In this document: positions 22,264-31,087 of the stretch, one piece after another
Layout: the number at the start of each line of letters is the position of its first letter
How positions within the stretch are numbered: the first letter of the stretch is position 1
Notes under the pieces: generated by a model
Seen by the model: the letters and a program-made list of their open reading frames with translations, nothing else
Database searches by the model: none
What the model was told of the DNA's origin: nothing
Assembly (NCBI GenBank): GCA_905214875.1
Contig: CAJMNR010000036.1
Coordinates: 1-36,857, forward strand
Length of the DNA: 36,857 nucleotides
From: an uncultured bacterium
GTDB taxonomy: Bacteria > Bacillota > Clostridia > Lachnospirales > Lachnospiraceae
Direction of reading: 5' to 3'
Program-made: the position numbers and the translations under genes

Positions 22264-25104
22264 ATGAATAATTACAAAGAGACGCCATTATGGCAAGATA
22301 CTCTTCCGCTTGATGAACGAATCGATTACGTCATAAATGAAATGACATTAGAGGAGAAGGTACAATGCATGACCCCTGGAATCATCGATATTCCAAGGCT
22401 TCACATCAAAGCCTTCCACTTTGGCGGAGAAGCTGCCCATGGGATTGAGGCAAGGCATGATATGGAGTATAGTCCTGGGGAACCCGTACATACGACAGAC
22501 TTTCCACAACCCATTGGATTAAGTCAGACTTGGGATACCGAATTGCTTGAACAAGTCGGTGAGGCCGTCGGCAATGAAGGACGAATTGTATATCAAAAAG
22601 AACAAAATGGAGGGCTTAGTCGTTGGGCTCCTACCATCGATATGGCAAGAGATCCAAGATGGGGACGCACCGAAGAATGTTATGGGGAAGACCCTTATCT
22701 TACAGGAACACTTTCCTCCTCTTATATTCAAGGATTACAAGGCCGGGACCCTTTTTATCTGCGTGTTGGTGCAACGTTAAAACATTTTTATGCCAACAAT
22801 ATGGAAACAGATCGTATATGTACAAGCTCCTCTATCGATCCACGCAATAAAAATGACTACTATCTCGAACCATTTTACCGCGCTATTACAAAAGGTCATG
22901 CAGAATCCTTAATGACCGCTTACAACGAAATCAACGGGATTCCCGCCATGCTCAATAAAGAAGTTCAAACATTAGTAAAAGACACTTGGGGACTTCGAGG
23001 CCACGTCGTAACAGACGGACTGGATGTGAATCAGACCGTCAATGATCATCACTTTTTCAAGACTCACGAAGAAACAATCAAGTACGGCCTTCTTGCCGGC
23101 ATCGATTGTTTCACTGATGATACGGATTATATACGTGATACCGTTAAAAGTGCATTGGACAAGCAATTGATTACCGAAGAAGATCTAAACAAAGCATTGC
23201 GCCGACAATTTTCAACCCGTATACGCCTAGGTCTCTATGATGCCGATTCCTCTAAGAACCCTTATGCCCATGTAGATGAATCACTGCTCGGAAGCAAACA
23301 GCATGCTTCACTTGCCTTAAAAGCGGCGGAAGAATCATTAGTCCTATTAAAAAATGACAACAATACGCTTCCTCTTGCTTTCCCTGATAAGAATAAGAAA
23401 ATTGCTGTTGTCGGTCCACTCTCTGATGTCTGGAACAAGGACTGGTACGGTGGTCTTCCTATGGAAGAAGTCACAATCTTAGACGGCTTGAAAGAGCTTT
23501 GCCCTGATTACGACTTTCTTCATGACAATAGTTTAAACCATGTAAAACTTCGCATCGGCAATGGCTATGTTGGTATTGATGAAAATAATAACGCCATCCT
23601 GACAGTAAATGAAAAAGCCACCGTGTTTATCCATACCGACTGGGGAAATAATAACCATACCTTTGTATGCCGAGATACTGGCAATTATTTAAAAGCACCA
23701 GTAAGTGGCGGAATTATAAGTGCAACAAAAAATGAAGCATTTGGCTGGTATATCACCGAAAGTTTCCATATCGAGCATTCTAACTCTTGCTGCACCTTTT
23801 TTTCTTGGAACAACATTCCAATTACGGTTACGAAAGAAGGATACCTTACTGCGGATGAATCTGCAGAGACAGGGCTCTTTGTAACCATGGAGCTTATAGA
23901 AGACCATGTTGCTTCCTCTGTTTCCCTTGCAAAAGAGGCTACTACCGTCATTGTCTGCCTGGGCTGCCACCCTATGATTAACGGTAAGGAGGAAGTAGAC
24001 CGACCAGACATTTTGCTTCCAGAAAGCCAACAGGCACTCCTTGAGCAACTCTACAAAGTTAACAAGAATATCATCCTTATACTGACTGCCAACTATCCTT
24101 ATGCCATCGATTGGGCTAAGGCACATATTCCTGCAATCTTGCTTACGCCTACAGGAGCCCAGTGCCTCGGTCGTGCTGTTGCCAATGCAATCTTTGGAGT
24201 CATCTCGCCTTCCGGAAGACTTAGTATGACGTGGTATAAGAAGGATACTCTTCTTCCACCAATGACAGATTATGATATTATCAAGTCAAAGCGTACCTAT
24301 CAGTATTACGATGAGGAAGTACTTTACCCGTTCGGTCACGGCCTTTCCTACGGAACTTTTCGCTATCATGACTTGCAGATTCATAAGGAAACGGATGCAT
24401 TACAAGTGCAGTGTACGGTCACAAGAAGCGATGCAGGATTTTCAAGCGAACATGACATTTGCGATGACGTGGTTGAACTGTATGTAACAAAACCAGCACT
24501 GAGAACGAACTGTCCGCTTCGTCAGCTTAAAGCATTTACAAGGATTCCTCTTGCTCCTTCTAACTCACAGAAAGTTACCTTTACGATTCCTTATGAGGAC
24601 CTTTCCTCTTACGATACGATTCTTTCAAGAAAACGACTTGTTCCTGGGGACTATACGTTTTTTATTGGTTCATCCAGTCTGTCTGTGAACTTAGAAGCGA
24701 CTTGTTATCTTGACGGAGAGGATTCCTGTTTCCGTAATCCTTATGAGATGACACTTGCGACCCATTATGATGATTACGATAATGCAATGATTTATCGAGG
24801 CTATGGAGAGTTCGAGGCAGTCTACCCAAGAAATAGCGCCTTGTCCACAACCTTGGTTTTTCAGGACTTTGCATTTAATTCACTTCCCACATCCTTATTC
24901 CTGGAAGCCAACGTTTTTACGACTACCTTCGTTACCGTCACCTTGGGCGGTTTTGTCATTGCGACACAGATTCTTCCTTGCAAAGATGGCTTCCACTTTT
25001 TTAGGCTTCCATTTTCTAAAGGTTCGATTCCAAGGAACAGTACGGCTACACTTACGATTTCTTTTGTAGGAAATCTCGCCTGTACAAGATTATATTTCAA
25101 ATAA
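22264..25104 (+). CDS. Glycoside hydrolase family 3 beta-glycosidase
   Basis: 946 residues, no signal peptide, so it is intracellular. The GH3 barrel (about 10-330) carries the substrate-binding Lys-His in TLKHFYAN (173-174) and the nucleophile Asp251 in HVVTDGLD. The alpha/beta sandwich domain (about 355-730) is split by an insert of about 125 residues (425-550) with beta-rich sequence (for example IHTDWGNNNHTFVC). A fibronectin III-like domain begins at LYPFGHGLSYGTF, and a further C-terminal beta-rich region of about 125 residues (820-946) follows. ATG 22264 is chosen because AAAGGAG sits 9 bases upstream and the upstream in-frame ATGs precede the promoter. Activity could be beta-glucosidase or beta-xylosidase. 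An AraC regulator gene follows on the same strand. Confidence 0.88.
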   Translation: MNNYKETPLWQDTLPLDERIDYVINEMTLEEKVQCMTPGIIDIPRLHIKAFHFGGEAAHGIEARHDMEYSPGEPVHTTDFPQPIGLSQTWDTELLEQVGEAVGNEGRIVYQKEQNGGLSRWAPTIDMARDPRWGRTEECYGEDPYLTGTLSSSYIQGLQGRDPFYLRVGATLKHFYANNMETDRICTSSSIDPRNKNDYYLEPFYRAITKGHAESLMTAYNEINGIPAMLNKEVQTLVKDTWGLRGHVVTDGLDVNQTVNDHHFFKTHEETIKYGLLAGIDCFTDDTDYIRDTVKSALDKQLITEEDLNKALRRQFSTRIRLGLYDADSSKNPYAHVDESLLGSKQHASLALKAAEESLVLLKNDNNTLPLAFPDKNKKIAVVGPLSDVWNKDWYGGLPMEEVTILDGLKELCPDYDFLHDNSLNHVKLRIGNGYVGIDENNNAILTVNEKATVFIHTDWGNNNHTFVCRDTGNYLKAPVSGGIISATKNEAFGWYITESFHIEHSNSCCTFFSWNNIPITVTKEGYLTADESAETGLFVTMELIEDHVASSVSLAKEATTVIVCLGCHPMINGKEEVDRPDILLPESQQALLEQLYKVNKNIILILTANYPYAIDWAKAHIPAILLTPTGAQCLGRAVANAIFGVISPSGRLSMTWYKKDTLLPPMTDYDIIKSKRTYQYYDEEVLYPFGHGLSYGTFRYHDLQIHKETDALQVQCTVTRSDAGFSSEHDICDDVVELYVTKPALRTNCPLRQLKAFTRIPLAPSNSQKVTFTIPYEDLSSYDTILSRKRLVPGDYTFFIGSSSLSVNLEATCYLDGEDSCFRNPYEMTLATHYDDYDNAMIYRGYGEFEAVYPRNSALSTTLVFQDFAFNSLPTSLFLEANVFTTTFVTVTLGGFVIATQILPCKDGFHFFRLPFSKGSIPRNSTATLTISFVGNLACTRLYFK

Positions 25105-25190
25105 ATACCTTTGTTTTCCAGTATGCATTTGTAATTCTTCCCTTTATAATTTGGCTTAGGATAAGTTACATTTTGCAAGGAGAACACCAG

Positions 25191-26012
25191 ATGAAATACC
25201 TAAAGGCAACCCCAAGAGATTTTGCTCTATATTACGATACCTTCTATCGCTTAACCCAAGATAGTTCGGTTTCTTTTATACAGGAAAAAGAACAAGATTT
25301 CCGCCCTTACCCCACATTTAACAAAGCTGCCTTTTACTCTGCAATTGGGCAAGGTAATATCGATCAAGTAGACAAATTACTACAGGAAAATTTTATATAC
25401 ATAATTAATGATGTAGGAGAGTCCTCGATACGCGCACACAAACAAAAGATTCAGTCTTCAATTGAAGCAATCACTTTATTTCTATTACAAAATGAAATTT
25501 CTGAAGAAATAGTCAACTATATGAGTAGACATTTTCTGTCTGCTCTTTATGATGCAACTACAGCCAATCAATCAAACTTTATTCATTATTTGGCTATCAA
25601 AGAATTCACCAGGCTTTCTTTAGAATACCAACACCCTTTTCCAGTTTCAGATGAAATCAAACAATGTATTTTTTATATGTGTAATCATGATATGAAAAAG
25701 GCAACATTGTCAGAGATTGCTTCTAGTGTCGGAATGAATGAACGCCAATTATCTAAGCTGTTTCAGAATGAACTAAACCAATCGATTCACACATTCTTCC
25801 ACATGCAGCGTATCGCGTTTAGCAAATTTTATATTGCTTATAGCGACTTGCCTTTTGCTAAGGTTGCCACGTTATTTCATTATTCTGATATTGCTTACTA
25901 TTCAAAGCTATTCAAACAATATACAGACTATACTCCGAAAGATTTCCGCAACCAGTATGCAATAGAACGAAAAGCCCTTATTGTAAAGTCTGTGAAGCTT
26001 TTTGAGGACTAA
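25191..26012 (+). CDS. AraC-family transcriptional regulator
   Basis: 273 residues. The C-terminal third (about 165-265) holds the two helix-turn-helix motifs of the AraC family, seen in TLSEIASSVGMNERQLSKLF and in VATLFHYSDIAYYSKLF followed by the family-typical FKQYTDYTPKDFRN. The N-terminal 150 residues are a sensing domain that I do not recognise. They are mostly helical, not the usual cupin. ATG 25191 follows AAGGAGA; the TTG at 25173 would include that site and is rejected. It lies 86 bases downstream of the GH3 gene with no terminator between them, so it may be co-transcribed with it and control it (inference). Confidence 0.88.
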   Translation: MKYLKATPRDFALYYDTFYRLTQDSSVSFIQEKEQDFRPYPTFNKAAFYSAIGQGNIDQVDKLLQENFIYIINDVGESSIRAHKQKIQSSIEAITLFLLQNEISEEIVNYMSRHFLSALYDATTANQSNFIHYLAIKEFTRLSLEYQHPFPVSDEIKQCIFYMCNHDMKKATLSEIASSVGMNERQLSKLFQNELNQSIHTFFHMQRIAFSKFYIAYSDLPFAKVATLFHYSDIAYYSKLFKQYTDYTPKDFRNQYAIERKALIVKSVKLFED

Positions 26013-26027
26013 AGAAACGTATAAGAA

Positions 26028-26076
26028 CTAAAAAGGCCGTCTGTGCATATTATATTGCACGGACCGCCTTTTTTAG
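26028..26076. terminator. Bidirectional terminator between the AraC gene and the peptide operon
   Basis: CTAAAAAGGC-c-GTC-t-GTGCA pairs with TGCAC-g-GAC-c-GCCTTTTTTAG, flanked by A and T runs, so it can stop both convergent transcripts. Confidence 0.88.
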
Positions 26077-26093
26077 TTTGCATTATAATTCAA

Positions 26094-27170
26094 TCAATAG
26101 ACGATTTGCAGTTCTTTTGAGAAATGATTTAGTACTTCGACTCCTGTTTTAGTAACAAGTACAAGATCTTCAATTCTTATCCCTAACTCTCCTAGCAGAT
26201 AGATTCCTGGCTCTATAGAGAAAATCATTCCTTCTTTGGCAACTCCCTTTGCAGTGCTAGAGACATCTCCATATTCATGTACTTGAGTTCCGATAAAGTG
26301 CCCAAGCCTATGAGTGAAGTTCTTTCCATATCCTGCGTCTTCGATTACCTGCCTTGCAGCCTTGTCAATGTCACACAATGGGATTCCTGGCGCGATCATA
26401 TTCTCTGCCTGCTGCTGTGCTTTCTTTACAATTTCATATATTTGCTCCTCTCTCTTTGACACATGGTCATAAAAGAAAGTTCGAGTCATATCAGAACAAT
26501 AGTAATTTTTCCTGCAGCCTACATCAAGCAAAACACAATCCCCCGGACGCAACCATTCATCCTTTGGTGCATAATGGCCAACTGCTGCATTCTTTCCAAA
26601 TCCAACTAGCGGTGCGAAGGCATTACCTTCTGCTCCTAAATCACGGTAAATACTTTCAAATTGCTCGGCTAACAGCCGTTCAGTGATTCCTTCTTTTATA
26701 CAATCACAAAATCGATTCATGGCAATATCGTTGATTCTAGATGCTTCCCGCATGGCCTCAATCTCTTCTTTATCCTTTAAAGCCCGTACGATATCCACAC
26801 AAATGGATGCATTGACATAAGCTTTTGCAGCCTTCAACTCCATCATATGCAATAAGAATTTAGCACATAGATCTTTGTCCACGCCCAAAGTCTTTTCATG
26901 GTCAATTAGCTTTACAATTTTAGCAACTCCATCCTCGGTATCTGCATACCAGATTTTTTCTACGCCAAGATCTTCTGGAACTGTGAATAACTCATTGATC
27001 ACCATTGCGTTTTCACCATTTCGACTTATGTAAAGTGCGAAAAAACGCTCTCCTGGGTCCAACATCCGCCCCGTCAAATAAAAAATAGAGTATGGATCCG
27101 TAATCAACATCTGTTCTAATCTTCTTTGCTCCAGTTCATTTAGCACTTTTGCTAATCGGTCTGTTCTCAT
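26094..27170 (-). CDS. M24-family aminopeptidase/prolidase, last gene of the peptide operon
   Basis: 358 residues from ATG 27170. It should remove N-terminal residues from X-Pro peptides or split X-Pro dipeptides in the cytosol. A creatinase-like N-domain (about 1-130) precedes the pita-bread domain, where all five metal ligands are visible: Asp216 and Asp227 (LLDVG...SDMTRT), His291 (LGHFIG), Glu320 (SIEPGIY) and Glu334 (RIEDL). ATG 27170 lies 17 bases after the oppF stop; the in-frame ATG at 27206 lies inside oppF with a ribosome site only one base away and is less likely. A different M24 gene heads the same operon; the two proteins are only distantly alike. Confidence 0.88.
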   Translation of the reverse strand: MRTDRLAKVLNELEQRRLEQMLITDPYSIFYLTGRMLDPGERFFALYISRNGENAMVINELFTVPEDLGVEKIWYADTEDGVAKIVKLIDHEKTLGVDKDLCAKFLLHMMELKAAKAYVNASICVDIVRALKDKEEIEAMREASRINDIAMNRFCDCIKEGITERLLAEQFESIYRDLGAEGNAFAPLVGFGKNAAVGHYAPKDEWLRPGDCVLLDVGCRKNYYCSDMTRTFFYDHVSKREEQIYEIVKKAQQQAENMIAPGIPLCDIDKAARQVIEDAGYGKNFTHRLGHFIGTQVHEYGDVSSTAKGVAKEGMIFSIEPGIYLLGELGIRIEDLVLVTKTGVEVLNHFSKELQIVY

Positions 27171-27187
27171 ATTTTCACTCTTTTCTA

Positions 27188-28165
27188 TTATTTTACGATA
27201 TGACATGCCACCCTATGCCGTTCTCCAACTTCTTTCAGCTGCGGAAACTCCTCCTTACATTTATCAATTGCATATGGGCAACGCTCTGCAAAGCGACAAC
27301 ATTGTTTTGGATTAATCGGGCTTGGAATCTCTCCTTTAATCGGAATCCTTTCCTTTGTTCTTGCCTCTAGTGGATCTGCAACCGGAATTGACGAAAGAAG
27401 TGCCTGCGTATATGGATGCTGTGGGTTCTTATATAGTTCATCCGTATCTGCCTCCTCTACAATCGTTCCCAAATACATAACAATTACCCGATCCGAGATA
27501 TAACGCACTACGCTTAAATCATGGGCAATAAACAAATAGGTAAGATTCAGTTCTTTCTGCAGATTCTTAAGCATATTGATTACCTGCGCCTGAATCGATA
27601 CATCCAGTGCTGAAATTGGCTCATCGCACACGATAAATTCTGGATTTACTGATAATGCCCTAGCAATTCCTATTCTCTGTCTCTGACCTCCACTAAACTC
27701 ATGAGCAAACCGTGACATATGCTCTTTACTAAGTCCTACACGATGTAACAGTTGTTCTACTTTTTCTTCGATTTCCTTTTCCGAATACATCTCATGCTCT
27801 TTCATTCCTTCTGCTACGATTTCTCGAACTGTCATTCTAGGATTTAAAGAAGAATAGGGATTTTGAAAAATCATCTGTACTTGCTTGCAATATTCTTTCT
27901 TTTCCTGTTTTGTAAGAGAGGAAAGCTTTCTCTTTTTGTAATAAATGTCACCATTGGTAATATCGTAAAGCCTTACAATGAGACGTCCTAATGTTGATTT
28001 ACCACAACCAGACTCACCAACAAGTCCTACTGTTTCCCCTTGATATATTTCAAAACTAACATCATCAACAGCCTTTAGTGTTTCTTTCTTATTGATTCGA
28101 AAATACTTGCATGCATGCTCTACTTTAAGAAGAGGCAGCTTGTTTAAGTTTGTCACTTTGCTCAT
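27188..28165 (-). CDS. oppF: Oligopeptide ABC transporter ATPase, OppF/DppF type
   Basis: 325 residues. ATP-hydrolysing subunit that drives peptide import. Walker A is GESGCGKST (about 54-62), the ABC signature FSGGQRQR, and Walker B IVCDEPISALD. The C-terminal extension contains the cysteine-rich segment CCRFAERCPYA typical of Opp/Dpp ATPases and linked to an iron-sulphur or metal site in some members. ATG 28165 lies 41 bases inside oppD, with GGGGAG 7 bases upstream, so the two are translationally coupled. Confidence 0.93.
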   Translation of the reverse strand: MSKVTNLNKLPLLKVEHACKYFRINKKETLKAVDDVSFEIYQGETVGLVGESGCGKSTLGRLIVRLYDITNGDIYYKKRKLSSLTKQEKKEYCKQVQMIFQNPYSSLNPRMTVREIVAEGMKEHEMYSEKEIEEKVEQLLHRVGLSKEHMSRFAHEFSGGQRQRIGIARALSVNPEFIVCDEPISALDVSIQAQVINMLKNLQKELNLTYLFIAHDLSVVRYISDRVIVMYLGTIVEEADTDELYKNPQHPYTQALLSSIPVADPLEARTKERIPIKGEIPSPINPKQCCRFAERCPYAIDKCKEEFPQLKEVGERHRVACHIVK

Positions 28166-29189
28166 CTTCTTGCTCCCCTTTCCCTTTTTTTACTACAGCC
28201 AGATCCACCTTTGGTGCTCCTTTATGTTCCAGCCAGCAACATGTTTTATGTATTTTATCTACCTCATACTCTTTTGGCATTCTGTCATAGCAAATCTTCA
28301 TAGCATACTCACATCTTGCAGCAAATGGACACCCTTTCGGTGGTGCAAACAAGTCAGGAGGTGTTCCTTCAATCGGTGTCAACTCCTTAGACTTATCCAT
28401 ATCTAGTCTCGCAATTGACTGTAATAAGCCTTTTGTATAGGGATGCCTTGTCTCATAAAAGATTTCTTCTGCTTTTCCTCGTTCCAAAATCTTTCCGCCA
28501 TACATAACAAGCACACGGTCGCACAGCTTTGCAATGACCCCCAAGTCGTGGGTAATGATAATTACTGATGTATTATGCTTTTTTCTTAAATCCACTAATA
28601 GATCTAATATCTGTGCCTCAATTGTTACATCCAATGAAGTTGTCGGCTCATCTGCAATGATGATGCTTGGCTTTGCAACCAATGCAATTGCAATCATGAC
28701 ACGCTGCTTCATACCACCGCTCAATTCATGTGGGTATTGTTTATATCGTCTTTCAGCATCGGAAATTCCTACTTCCCTTAGCACTTCTAATGCTTTTTCT
28801 TTCTTTTGCTTTTTAGTCATGCTTTGACTATTCAGAAAACGTTCTTCAATCTGACGACCAATTTTCATCGTGGGATTTAAAGAAGTCATTGGATCTTGAA
28901 AGATAAATCCGATTTCGTTTCCACGTATCTTTTTCATCTCTCTTTCTGGTTGTTTTAATATATCTTTTCCCTTATATAGAATTTCACCACCTTCCAAAAA
29001 GCCAGGTGGTTCCGGATTCAGCCTCAAAATACATTGGCTTGTCACGCTTTTTCCACAGCCCGACTCACCAACGATTCCTAGTATTTCACCCTCATTTACG
29101 GTAAAACTTATATCTCTAACAGATTTTACTGTTCCACCATATGTGCGAAATGAATATGACAAATGCTTTACTTCCAATAAATGTTCCAT
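28125..29189 (-). CDS. oppD: Oligopeptide ABC transporter ATPase, OppD/DppD type
   Basis: 354 residues. Walker A GESGCGKSV (about 40-48), Q-loop FIFQDPMTSLNP, signature LSGGMKQR and Walker B IIADEPTTSLDV are all intact. The C-terminal GCPFAARCEYA segment is the Opp/Dpp extension. It pairs with the second ATPase as a heterodimer under the two permeases. The last 30 residues (rich in K, E and Q) overlap the oppF start. It begins 11 bases after the oppC stop, with GGGGGGAAG as ribosome site. Confidence 0.93.
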   Translation of the reverse strand: MEHLLEVKHLSYSFRTYGGTVKSVRDISFTVNEGEILGIVGESGCGKSVTSQCILRLNPEPPGFLEGGEILYKGKDILKQPEREMKKIRGNEIGFIFQDPMTSLNPTMKIGRQIEERFLNSQSMTKKQKKEKALEVLREVGISDAERRYKQYPHELSGGMKQRVMIAIALVAKPSIIIADEPTTSLDVTIEAQILDLLVDLRKKHNTSVIIITHDLGVIAKLCDRVLVMYGGKILERGKAEEIFYETRHPYTKGLLQSIARLDMDKSKELTPIEGTPPDLFAPPKGCPFAARCEYAMKICYDRMPKEYEVDKIHKTCCWLEHKGAPKVDLAVVKKGKGEQEDEQSDKLKQAASS

Positions 29190-29200
29190 TTACTTCCCCC

Positions 29201-30130
29201 CTACTCTATTCCTCTTAATTTTGGATCAAATGCATCTCTCAGTCCATCACCTAACAGATTTAACGACAACATTGACGTGCATATAAAGAAAGATGGGATA
29301 AATAATAAATGTGGTGCAACACGAAGCATCTTCACGCCCTCTTTGGCAAGTACGCCCCAGCTACAATTTGGTGGTGTAATTCCCAAGCCAATAAAACTTA
29401 AGAATGCTTCTTGGAAAATAGCATTTGGAATTGCCATTGTAAGATTGGTAATGATCAGACCTAATATATTGGGCAGGATGTGCTTTACAATAATCTTCAT
29501 ATTGCTAACACCTAACACTTTGGCTGCTGCAACAAAATCTTCTTCCTTTAGCTTCAGTACTTCACCTCTTACAAAACGACAAGTTCCAATCCATCCGACG
29601 ATAACCATAGCGATAATCAGGCAATGGATGCCAGAGCCTAATACGACAGATACCAAGATTACGATAATTAAGTTAGGTATACCGTAAATGACATCAACTG
29701 CTCTCATAATGATCATATCTAACTTTCCACCATAAAAGCCAGACAAGCCGCCGATGATGCAGCCAACTACAGTATTAATTAACGTTGCAAGGAAACCTAT
29801 CGTAAGCGAGACCCTTGCTCCCATCCAAAGCCTTACCCATAAATCCCTTCCAAGGGAGTCGCAGCCGAACCAATGCTTAAATGACATTTTTGCATTCATA
29901 TCGGCCACGCTTTGATCAACATAATTATATTTGCTTAAGATTGGTGCAAAGATGGCCAATACAATATAGAGGCAAATGATGACCAAAGAAACTAGCGCCA
30001 CTTTATTCTTTTTTATACGAATCCAAGCATCCTGAAGATAGCTGACAACCGGTCTTGACATCGAATCCATTTGCTCAAAGTTCTTACCTACTACCGTAAA
30101 CTCTTCCTTTGAAATTGTAATTTCTTCCAT
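29201..30130 (-). CDS. oppC: Oligopeptide ABC transporter permease, OppC/DppC type
   Basis: 309 residues with about six membrane helices. The cytosolic N-terminus (about 1-40) and first helix VALVSLVIICLYIVLAIFAP match the OppC_N layout. The EAA loop that contacts the ATPase is visible as EEDFVAAAKVLGVSNMKII, with the conserved G in LPNILG. GGTGGAAGT precedes ATG 30130, which follows oppB by 8 bases. Confidence 0.93.
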   Translation of the reverse strand: MEEITISKEEFTVVGKNFEQMDSMSRPVVSYLQDAWIRIKKNKVALVSLVIICLYIVLAIFAPILSKYNYVDQSVADMNAKMSFKHWFGCDSLGRDLWVRLWMGARVSLTIGFLATLINTVVGCIIGGLSGFYGGKLDMIIMRAVDVIYGIPNLIIVILVSVVLGSGIHCLIIAMVIVGWIGTCRFVRGEVLKLKEEDFVAAAKVLGVSNMKIIVKHILPNILGLIITNLTMAIPNAIFQEAFLSFIGLGITPPNCSWGVLAKEGVKMLRVAPHLLFIPSFFICTSMLSLNLLGDGLRDAFDPKLRGIE

Positions 30131-30138
30131 ACTTCCAC

Positions 30139-31059
30139 CTACCTTTCCGCAATTCTAATTTGTGGATTTACCAATCCATATAAAATATCAACAATCATGT
30201 TAGCACAAACTAAAAATGACCCATAGAAAATCGTCATACCTAGGATTACAGTGTAATCCAGTGTCTGAACGCTCTCTACATAATATTTTCCCATTCCAGG
30301 TATTGCATAAATGGATTCAATAACGAAAGTTCCTGTAAGGACACTGGCAACCACAGGACCAAGCACGGTCATTACCGGCATGATTGCATTACGAATCTCA
30401 TGCCTTGTGATAATACGTAATCTGCCTAATCCTTTGGACTTCGCGGTCTTAATGTAATCCTGATGCAATACTTCTAACATGCTTGCCCTCATAAGCCTTG
30501 ATACCATTGCAAGCGTGTAGAATCCAACACCAATGGATGGAAGAATCGTATAGATGATTCCTTTATACTGAGCCACCGGAAGGAGGCCCCATCGAATACC
30601 AAAGAAATACTGCAATATACTTCCCACGATAAAATCTGGGACTGACGTTCCTAAAATAGCAATCACAATACATACAAAATCTATTTTCTTTCCACGGTTC
30701 AGTGCAGCCAATATTCCAAGTACCAATCCAACGGAGATTGAAAGAGTAAGTGCACGAATTCCCAAATCAAAGGAATACGGAAAAGATGTCTTTATAATGC
30801 TGTTTACTGTCTGGTTTGCATACTTAATCGAATAACCAAAGTTTCCATGCAGGATATTGCCCATGTATGTGACATACTGTTCTGGAAGCGACTTATCAAA
30901 TCCATAATAAGCCTCTAAATTCGCTTTGATTTCCGGAGTCAGTTTCTCACTGCTGAAAGGATCTCCCGGCATCATTCTGACCAAACAGAACACAACAGTT
31001 ACTAACAACCAGATTGTTACAATAGAAATTCCAATTCTCTTTACTATGTACTTTACCAA
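30139..31059 (-). CDS. oppB: Oligopeptide ABC transporter permease, OppB/DppB type
   Basis: 306 residues with about six membrane helices; MVKYIVKRIGISIVTIWLLV is the usual first helix. The EAA motif region reads LHQDYIKTAKSKGLGRLRII. The start codon is TTG 31059: GGGGAGG sits 7 bases upstream, and no ATG is nearby. It follows the binding-protein gene by 28 bases. Confidence 0.92.
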   Translation of the reverse strand: MVKYIVKRIGISIVTIWLLVTVVFCLVRMMPGDPFSSEKLTPEIKANLEAYYGFDKSLPEQYVTYMGNILHGNFGYSIKYANQTVNSIIKTSFPYSFDLGIRALTLSISVGLVLGILAALNRGKKIDFVCIVIAILGTSVPDFIVGSILQYFFGIRWGLLPVAQYKGIIYTILPSIGVGFYTLAMVSRLMRASMLEVLHQDYIKTAKSKGLGRLRIITRHEIRNAIMPVMTVLGPVVASVLTGTFVIESIYAIPGMGKYYVESVQTLDYTVILGMTIFYGSFLVCANMIVDILYGLVNPQIRIAER

Positions 31060-31087
31060 TGCTGCACCTCCCCTCTTTTTCTATCTA

